Assembly: GCF_001563265.1 (NCBI RefSeq)
Contig: NZ_CP005084.1
Span: 814,001 to 878,000, forward strand
From: Sphingobium sp. TKS
GTDB taxonomy: Bacteria; Pseudomonadota; Alphaproteobacteria; Sphingomonadales; Sphingomonadaceae
Direction of reading: 5' to 3'
Length of the DNA: 64,000 bases
Positions 58,195 to 64,000 of the stretch are shown piece after piece; the first letter of the stretch is position 1, and the number at the start of each line of letters is the position of its first letter. The notes below the pieces were generated by a model, which was not told where the DNA came from, ran no database searches, and saw only the letters and a program-made list of their open reading frames with translations. The position numbers and the translations under genes are program-made.

Positions 58195-60231
58195 ATGACG
58201 ACTGCCAATCCCCTCCTGGCCGATAGTGACCTGCCCGATTTCGCGGCCATACAGGCGGCCCATGTCGTTCCCGCCATGGAAGACGCCATCGCCGCGCATC
58301 GCGCTGCCGTCGAAAGGATCACCGCCAGCGGGAAGGATGATTTCGATGCGGTGGTCATGGCGGCCGAACGCGCCGATTTCCTGCTGTCACGGGTGTGGTC
58401 GCCGGTGGGGCATCTCGCATCGGTGGCCGACACGCCCGAATTGCGGGAGGCGCATGCCGCCGCCCAGGCGCTGATGACCGCCTATCTGATGGAGGCTGGC
58501 CAGAACCGTGCCCATCATGACACCGTGGCGCGCCTTGCCGCGCGTCCCGATTTCGCCAGCCTGCCGCCTGCCGCGCAGCGCGCGGTCGACCTTGCCCTGC
58601 GCGGCTTCCGCCTTGCCGGTGTCGCGCTGGAGGGTGAGGCGCGGCAGCGTTTCCTCGACATCGGCGTGGCGCTGAGCGACCTCAGCACCAAATTCGGCAA
58701 TGCGGTGCTGGACGCGACCGAAGCCTGGAGCGAACATGTCACCGACGAAGCGGCCCTGGCGGGCGTTCCGGAGAGCGACAAGGCGATCCTGGCCGCCTAT
58801 GCGCAGGAAAAGGGGCTGACCGGCTGGCTGATCACCTTGCGCCAACCGAGCGTCCTGGCGATCCTGCTTCATGCGAAGGACCGGGCCTTGCGCGAACGCG
58901 TCTATCGCGCCCACAACACCCGCGCCTCCGATCAGGCCGACGACAAGAGCCACGACAATAGCGAAAGGATCGACGCGATCATGGCCCTGCGCCATGAAGC
59001 GGCGCAGATATTGGGCTTTGCCGATTCCGCCGCCCATTCGCTGGAAACGAAAATGGCCGCCGATGCCGACGAAGCGCTGGCATTTCTGGCCGACCTCGCT
59101 GGCCGGGCACGGCCTGTCGGGGAGCGCGAACTGGGCGAAGCCCGCGCCTTCGCCGCCAAGCATCTGGGGCTGGACGATGTGCGGCCCTGGGATCTTTCCT
59201 ATGTGGCGGAGGCAATGCGCCGCACGCTGCACGGCGTCGATCAGGAGGCGCTCAAGGCCTATTTCCCCCTGCCCCGCGTCCTGGCAGGCACCCGGGCGCT
59301 GATCGAGCGGCTGTTCAACGTCCGCCTCGTCACGCGGAAGGGGGTGTCGACATGGCACCCGGACGTGCTGTTCTACGACGTGCTCGATGGGGACGGCGCC
59401 GTGGTGGCGGGCGTCTATCTCGACCTGTTCGCGCGCGCGGGCAAGCGGGGCGGGGCATGGATGGACGTGTGCCGTTCCCGCTTCCGCGATGCCGACCGCC
59501 TGCATCTGCCCATCGCCTATCTCACCACCAATTTCGCGCCGCCCACGGGCGACCGCCCCTCATTGGTGACGCATAATGACGTGGTGACGCTGTTCCACGA
59601 ATTCGGCCATGTGCTGCATCACCTGCTGACCGAGGTGGATCTGCCCTCGATCGGCGGCATCAGCGGGGTGGAATGGGATGCGGTGGAATTGCCCAGCCAG
59701 TTCATGGAGAATTTCGCCTGGGACCGGGACACGCTGATCGGCCTGTCCGGCCATGTCGACAGCGGCGAACCGCTGCCGCAGGCGATGTTCGACCGCCTGC
59801 TCGCCGCACGCCAGTTCCAGGCGGGCCTTGCCATATTGCGCCAGATCGAGTTTGCGACCTTCGACCTGCTGCTCCACCGCGACTATGATCCGGCCAAGGG
59901 CGCGCAGGTCAACGCCATGTTGGATCAGGTCCGCAAGGCCGTCGCCGTCGTTCATCCGCCGGAATGGAACCGCTTCGCCCATGCGTTCAGCCATATTTTC
60001 GCGGGCGGCTATGCGGCGGGCTATTATTCCTATCTTTGGGCGGAACTGCTGTCGGCCGACGCCTTCGAGATTTTCGCCCATGGCGCCATTCCAGGCGGCG
60101 GCGCGACCGCTTTCCGGCGCGAGATTCTCGCCGCGGGGGCCAGCCGTCCCGCCGCCGAGAATTTCCGGGCCTTTGCCGGACGCGCGCCGGAGGTCGACGC
60201 CTTGTTGCGGATGAGGGGTCTGGCCGCCTAG
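58195..60231 (+). CDS. M3-family metallopeptidase (oligopeptidase/Dcp type)
   Basis: A 678-residue zinc oligopeptidase, the normal length for Dcp/oligopeptidase A. The active site is FHEFGHVLHHLL (HEFGH, residues 468-472), and the downstream SIGGISGVEWDAVELPSQFMENF supplies the third ligand Glu. N-terminal DLPDFAAIQAAHVVPAMEDAIAAHRAAVERI and C-terminal HAFSHIFAGGYAAGYYSYLWAELLSADAFEIF are also typical. It degrades short peptides, probably in the cytoplasm or periplasm; no signal peptide is visible, favouring the cytoplasm. Confidence 0.93.
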   Translation: MTTANPLLADSDLPDFAAIQAAHVVPAMEDAIAAHRAAVERITASGKDDFDAVVMAAERADFLLSRVWSPVGHLASVADTPELREAHAAAQALMTAYLMEAGQNRAHHDTVARLAARPDFASLPPAAQRAVDLALRGFRLAGVALEGEARQRFLDIGVALSDLSTKFGNAVLDATEAWSEHVTDEAALAGVPESDKAILAAYAQEKGLTGWLITLRQPSVLAILLHAKDRALRERVYRAHNTRASDQADDKSHDNSERIDAIMALRHEAAQILGFADSAAHSLETKMAADADEALAFLADLAGRARPVGERELGEARAFAAKHLGLDDVRPWDLSYVAEAMRRTLHGVDQEALKAYFPLPRVLAGTRALIERLFNVRLVTRKGVSTWHPDVLFYDVLDGDGAVVAGVYLDLFARAGKRGGAWMDVCRSRFRDADRLHLPIAYLTTNFAPPTGDRPSLVTHNDVVTLFHEFGHVLHHLLTEVDLPSIGGISGVEWDAVELPSQFMENFAWDRDTLIGLSGHVDSGEPLPQAMFDRLLAARQFQAGLAILRQIEFATFDLLLHRDYDPAKGAQVNAMLDQVRKAVAVVHPPEWNRFAHAFSHIFAGGYAAGYYSYLWAELLSADAFEIFAHGAIPGGGATAFRREILAAGASRPAAENFRAFAGRAPEVDALLRMRGLAA

Positions 60232-60253
60232 ACTTTGTCCCGATAATAGTGCG

Positions 60254-60328
60254 CCTGCGAGGGCAGGAACCCGGTTCAGACATTATATGGATGAGGCGAG
60301 GGCGGGACTGGGTTCCTGCCTTCGCAGG
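60254..60328. repeat. REP-like inverted repeat
   Basis: Arms 60254-60275 and 60307-60328 (22 bases each, starting CCTGCGA) are inverted copies with two mismatches around a 31-base spacer, in the gap between the convergent M3 peptidase and acyl-CoA synthetase genes. The arm type is common between sphingomonad genes. It may also act as a terminator. Confidence 0.65.
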
Positions 60329-60434
60329 AACATGGTTCAACTTAACTCGATAGCCGAACCATATCCTGAAACGGATCAAAAGTGGGCACGCGGCCTCCCG
60401 TCGTCGGTCGGCACACGCTGATGGAAGAGCCCGA

Positions 60435-61982
60435 TCAGCCTATCTGTCGCGCCTGTCCCTCCCAGAACCCGGCGCGCAGATCGCGTTTCAGGATCTTACC
60501 GCTCGCGTTGCGGGGCAGCGCGGTCACGAAACTGTAGCGGCGCGGCAGCTTGAACCCGCCCAAATGGGCGCGGCAATAGCTATCCAGTTCGGCTTCGTTC
60601 AACTCACATCCCACCTCGGGCACGATGACCGCCATCACCGTTTCGCCCCATTTATCGTCGGGCACACCGATCACCGAGACTTCCGCGACCTGGGGATGCT
60701 GGTGCAGCACCGCTTCCACCTCGGCGGGATAGACATTCTCCCCACCGCTGACGATCATGTCCTTGATACGGTCGCGGATGAACAGATAGCCTTCCTCGTC
60801 GAGTGATCCCGCATCGCCGCTATGTAGCCAACCGTCGCGCAATGCCGCCTCGGTGGCTTCCCGCAACCCCCAGTAACCCAGGAAGACCTGCGGTCCCCGG
60901 ATCAGGATTTCGCCAATCTCGCCAGGCGGGCAGTCCGCGCCATGGCCGTCGACGATACGCAGCTCCGTGCCCGGCAGCGCGCGCCCGGCCGACGAGAGAA
61001 GGTCGGGACGGTCGACGAGCGCGCGCGCATGGTCGTCTTCGCTCAGGAAAGTGCCGGCGCAGCTCAATTCGGTCATGCCGAAGCCCTGGAGAAAATCGCA
61101 TCCGAATATCTTCATCGCCTTGACGAGGACGTGTTCGGCAATCGGGGACGCGCCGTAGAGGATCTGACGCAGATGGGGGAATCGCAGATCCTCGATACCC
61201 GGCTCCTTCAGGAGCATCTGGATGATCGTCGGGACGATGAAGGTCCAGGCGATTTCCTCGTCGACCAGCGTTTTCAGCAAAACGGCCGGATCGACGCTCT
61301 TGAGGATGACCAGGCTTTCGCCGCCGGAAACGGCACGAAGCGCAAATCCCACGCCCGCGACGTGGAAGAAGGGCAGCAGATGAAGCGAGCGCTGCCCCGG
61401 AAAACAATTCCCTATCGCGAAAGAGATCAGGCTGATGTCTGAAAGGACCGAGCGATGGCTGATCATCGCGCCTTTTGGCTTGCCGGTCGTGCCGCTCGTG
61501 TACAGTTGCAGGACGGGCGCCTCGTCCGATAGCGAGGTCCGCGGAATATCGCGCGAGGCGGCAGCGAGCAGTTCATCCAGGGCGAGCCAGCCCGGTCGCG
61601 TGGATTGGGAGCAGATCGCGATCGGCGGCTTGCCGCCGGCATTGTCCAGAGCTTCGCCAAAGGCGGGATCGGCGATGACAACCCGCGCCTGCGCGTCGTC
61701 GATCATTCCCATCCATTCGCGCGGCGCCAACCGGCAATTGAGCGGCACGCAAACGATTCCGGTTCTGGCGGCCGCATAGATGAGCAGCAATGCATCGATC
61801 GCATTGTTCATGATGGTGGCGACGCGCTCGCCAGGCTTGAGGCCAAGGCCGAGCAGCATCGACGCCATGCGAAGCGACCTTTCCCTGCCCTGGCCGTAGG
61901 TCAGCGCCGTCCCATCGGATTTGGAAAGCACATAGCCGGCACGGCTGCGGGCATGAAAATCAAACGGCTCGTGAAGGAGCAT
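60435..61982 (-). CDS. AMP-dependent acyl-CoA synthetase
   Basis: A 515-residue adenylate-forming enzyme. The P-loop-like motif is LYTSGTTGKPKGAMISH (161-176). YGASPIAEHVLVKAMKIFG, GFGMTELS and WLHSGDAGSLDEEGYLFIRDRIKDMIVSGGENVYPAEVEAVL follow, and the C-terminal NASGKILKRDLR contains the catalytic Lys. It activates a carboxylic acid to an acyl-AMP and then an acyl-CoA. Motif spacing fits the long- or medium-chain/aryl acid group but gives no specific substrate. The start is supported by AGGAAG upstream. Confidence 0.9.
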   Translation of the reverse strand: MLLHEPFDFHARSRAGYVLSKSDGTALTYGQGRERSLRMASMLLGLGLKPGERVATIMNNAIDALLLIYAAARTGIVCVPLNCRLAPREWMGMIDDAQARVVIADPAFGEALDNAGGKPPIAICSQSTRPGWLALDELLAAASRDIPRTSLSDEAPVLQLYTSGTTGKPKGAMISHRSVLSDISLISFAIGNCFPGQRSLHLLPFFHVAGVGFALRAVSGGESLVILKSVDPAVLLKTLVDEEIAWTFIVPTIIQMLLKEPGIEDLRFPHLRQILYGASPIAEHVLVKAMKIFGCDFLQGFGMTELSCAGTFLSEDDHARALVDRPDLLSSAGRALPGTELRIVDGHGADCPPGEIGEILIRGPQVFLGYWGLREATEAALRDGWLHSGDAGSLDEEGYLFIRDRIKDMIVSGGENVYPAEVEAVLHQHPQVAEVSVIGVPDDKWGETVMAVIVPEVGCELNEAELDSYCRAHLGGFKLPRRYSFVTALPRNASGKILKRDLRAGFWEGQARQIG

Positions 61983-62277
61983 GATATCGCTTCCTGTTCA
62001 TGGCGCCACGGGGCGCCCACTGCGAAATTATCCAAATTGCGCGCCAAGGCCGCGGCAGGGATCGACCGAGCGAGAGTTACCGATGCGTCAGGCCGGCGCG
62101 AACATGGTCCTGTCGGACAATGCGTCACCCCCGCGGATCGAACCAATAGCAAGGCCCGATTGCCGCAATCTCTCCTGGGCATGACCCGACAGCGGACCAC
62201 GCAGCCGTCTTGCACAGGCAGCATCGTCCGTCCCAGTCCGGCATGCGGCAGGTCGGACAGTGAGGGCGTCGCTGACC
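61983..62277. other. Intergenic region upstream of the acyl-CoA synthetase
   Basis: About 295 bp with only short, unconvincing frames. It contains the promoter side of the acyl-CoA synthetase gene and the end of the NTF2-fold gene; I see no clear hairpin or repeat. Confidence 0.4.
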
Positions 62278-62733
62278 TCAGGCCGCCAGCGGCCATCCCT
62301 CGAAAAACTCGGGCGGCGCGGCGCCGATGTCCAGCGAGGGAATGCGACGTGCCATCTTGTGCAGCGAAACCCGCCAGCCTTTGGGCGTTCGCCGCAGAAT
62401 GTGGAGATATTCTCCGTTGACCATTCGGCCATCACCGAAATGGGTGATGTAGCGGCTGCGCACCCGTACATGTCCGTCCTTGTCCATGCGAACGATCGAG
62501 CCCAGGATATGATGATCGGCGACGATGCCATTATCCACGGCGTCCTGGAGCAAGGCGCGATAGACGTCGATCCCGTTCAACCCCTTTGGACCACCAACAT
62601 AGGTCCAGTCGAACTGCACGTCCTCGGTAAACACATCGTCGAACAAGTCGAACCGCTTATTGTCGTTGATGAATGCCCAAAGATGAAGCACTTCATTGAT
62701 TTTGACGATATCGTCGGCCTGCAGAATATCCAC
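62278..62733 (-). CDS. SnoaL/NTF2-fold protein, ring-hydroxylase-beta-like
   Basis: A 151-residue NTF2-fold protein. I chose the GTG at 62733 because AAGGAG lies 7 bases upstream, instead of the ATG at 62757, which would overlap that site. Features are INEVLHLWAFINDNKRFDLFDDVFTEDVQFDWTYVGG, then ILGSIVRMDKDGHVRVRSRYITHFGDGRMVNGEYLHILRRTPKGWRVS. This SnoaL_4-type pattern is seen in isomerases, dehydratases and degradative enzymes of aromatic or terpenoid pathways. It lies between an acyl-CoA synthetase and a hydroxyacid oxidase, suggesting a shared catabolic route. Confidence 0.83.
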   Translation of the reverse strand: MDILQADDIVKINEVLHLWAFINDNKRFDLFDDVFTEDVQFDWTYVGGPKGLNGIDVYRALLQDAVDNGIVADHHILGSIVRMDKDGHVRVRSRYITHFGDGRMVNGEYLHILRRTPKGWRVSLHKMARRIPSLDIGAAPPEFFEGWPLAA

Positions 62734-62808
62734 CTGGTATCTCCTTGATATGGTCATCCAATGTCATCGATATCGCGTGCATCATCGAAGAACCGGGCAG
62801 CTTTGGAT

Positions 62809-64000
62809 TCAGCCCGGATCCGCACGATCGCGGTGAAGATCGGAAAGCGCGTCATGGCTCTCCATGTCGAACAGCGAATGGTCAGCGTCGCGCAGCACCC
62901 GGCATCCCGTCAGGGTCATGGCCACACGCAGTTCGGCCTTGAGAGCCTGGAGCATGGCGGCAACGCCGCGTTCGCCGCCGGCTGCGAGCGCAAACGCCCA
63001 GGCCCGTCCGAGCAGACATCCGTCGGCGCCGGCCGCAAGCGCCTTCACGATATCCAGGCCCGACCGCAGCCCGCCATCGATCAGCACCGGCCCTCGGCCG
63101 CCGACCGCTTCCACCACCGCAGGCAATGCCGCGATGCTTGAGGCCACGCCGTCCAACTGACGCCCCCCATGGTTGGAAACGACCACGCCGTCGGCCCCGG
63201 CTTCGAAGGCCGCGACGGCATCTTCCGGGCACAGCACGCCCTTGATCAGGATGCGGCCCGGCCAGCGGGAGCGCACCCAGCTCAAATCGTCCCAATTGGT
63301 GCTGCAGTCGAAATTCTCACGGATCCAGCTCCAATAGTCGCCAAGACCCTTCTTGCCGGGAATGGCCGCGGCGAAGTTTCCGAAGCCATGCGGGCGGCCG
63401 CGCAGATATACGTCCCACAGCCACGCGGGATGCGCCATGCCCTGCCAGGTCTGCCGCGCCAGACCCCGCAGACCCGTATCGTAGAGTCCCGATCGCGCAT
63501 CGCGATAGCGGATGCCCGGCAGCGGCATATCGACCGTGAATACCAACGTCTGCGCGCCCGCCGCCAAAACGCGATCGATCAGATCCCCCATATAGGCGCG
63601 GTCCCGGATCATGTAGAGCTGGAACCAGGGCGTAGTGCCGCTATCGCGCCGAACCTCCTCATAATCGCAGACCGAGACGGCAGACAGGCAGAACGGCACG
63701 CCTTCCGCCGCCGCCGCGCGCGCCGCCTGGACCTCTCCCCGCCGCGCATACATGCCCGCAAAGCCGACCGGACCCAGGGCGACGGGAATCGATGCGGGGG
63801 TACCAGCAATATCCGCGCACATATCCAGATCGGACATGTCGCGCATGACACGCTGCTTGAGCCGAAGCCGGGCAAGGTCCGCGTGGTTCGCCTGCAAGGT
63901 GCGCTCGTCGAAGGCGCCGCTGTCTATATATTCAAAGAGCATGTGCGGCAGCCGCCGACGGGCGGCTGCGCGCTGTTCGTCATATATTGGCAAGGCCAAT
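62809..64000 (-). CDS. FMN-dependent alpha-hydroxyacid oxidase/dehydrogenase (5' end cut)
   Basis: About 397 residues to the window edge. The frame is open at 64000 and the only start there is a TTG, so the true start is probably just outside the window. The L-lactate dehydrogenase/glycolate oxidase family is clear: RRRLPHMLFEYIDSGAFDE, PVALGPVGFAGMYARRGEVQAARAA, PWFQLYMIRDR, ILIKGVLCPEDAVAAFEAGADGVVVSNHGGRQLDG with the catalytic His and Arg, and PVLIDGGLRSGLDIVKALAAGADGCLLGRAW. It oxidises a 2-hydroxy acid such as lactate or mandelate; the substrate is not predictable here. Confidence 0.9.
   Translation of the reverse strand, partial: LALPIYDEQRAAARRRLPHMLFEYIDSGAFDERTLQANHADLARLRLKQRVMRDMSDLDMCADIAGTPASIPVALGPVGFAGMYARRGEVQAARAAAAEGVPFCLSAVSVCDYEEVRRDSGTTPWFQLYMIRDRAYMGDLIDRVLAAGAQTLVFTVDMPLPGIRYRDARSGLYDTGLRGLARQTWQGMAHPAWLWDVYLRGRPHGFGNFAAAIPGKKGLGDYWSWIRENFDCSTNWDDLSWVRSRWPGRILIKGVLCPEDAVAAFEAGADGVVVSNHGGRQLDGVASSIAALPAVVEAVGGRGPVLIDGGLRSGLDIVKALAAGADGCLLGRAWAFALAAGGERGVAAMLQALKAELRVAMTLTGCRVLRDADHSLFDMESHDALSDLHRDRADPG

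Noticed and set aside
58387..59505. 372-codon minus-strand frame inside the M3 peptidase gene
   Set aside because: The plus strand encodes a complete M3 peptidase with intact motifs; the minus frame shows no motif.

Overview
The window reads as GC-rich DNA from an alphaproteobacterium of the Sphingomonadaceae (Sphingobium/Sphingomonas/Novosphingobium type). The evidence is the style of the F-type transfer genes, the TonB receptor, the sulfonate operon and REP-like hairpins of a kind common in that family; the assignment is inference from gene content. Positions 1 to about 42,670 are accessory DNA. From about 42,670 to 64,000 the content looks chromosomal. I see no tRNA, rRNA or CRISPR array.

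Region 1 (1-15,733): an F-type conjugation operon on the + strand, mostly joined by 1-4 base overlaps: traC (3' part), two small membrane proteins, traW, traU, a split traN, trbC, an S26 peptidase, traF, a second thioredoxin-like protein, traH and traG. An antisense DUF1778-GNAT toxin-antitoxin pair sits between traW and traU. A hairpin-rich 322 bp gap separates traU from traN, and a 41 bp near-palindrome lies before traH. A small convergent membrane gene and an IS91-family element (about 16,561-18,698) follow.

Region 2 (19,162-30,413): a probable defence island. A sigma-like protein, a small unknown protein and a giant metallopeptidase-UvrD helicase-nuclease fusion precede a bacterial ubiquitin-like operon: a triple ubiquitin-fold protein, a family-E E2-like protein, a JAB-E1 fusion and a DUF6527 zinc protein. 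Two unrecognised genes follow, one membrane-anchored and one with a possible nuclease-like motif. This is the most interesting part of the window.

Region 3 (30,554-38,177): nested transposition. An IS66 element with an exact 8 bp target duplication carries a recombinase-in-trio (RIT) element inside tnpC, bounded by 30 bp perfect inverted repeats. That RIT element carries an IS630 copy inside its first recombinase gene. A fructosamine kinase gene follows, then two tandem alpA/P4-type integrase modules (39,185-42,479), the second with a decayed alpA. Near-identical direct repeats at 40,826 and 42,650 look like attachment sites, and the right-hand one truncates a TonB-dependent receptor.

Region 4 (42,668-54,087): organosulfur acquisition. 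The truncated TonB receptor, ssuA, ssuD, a triple-rhodanese protein, a cysteine-dioxygenase-like cupin, ssuB and ssuC lie opposite a LysR regulator. A second cluster encodes a 44-residue peptide, a lipoprotein binding protein, an SfnB-like flavoprotein and a 2-hydroxyacid dehydrogenase. Three promoters in this region share a 12 bp motif 69-73 bp before the start codon, which points to one regulon.

Region 5 (54,298-64,000): a nitronate monooxygenase-tetR operon with a likely operator, a FAD protein, two NTF2-fold proteins, an M3 peptidase, an acyl-CoA synthetase and the 3' part of an FMN-dependent 2-hydroxyacid oxidase.
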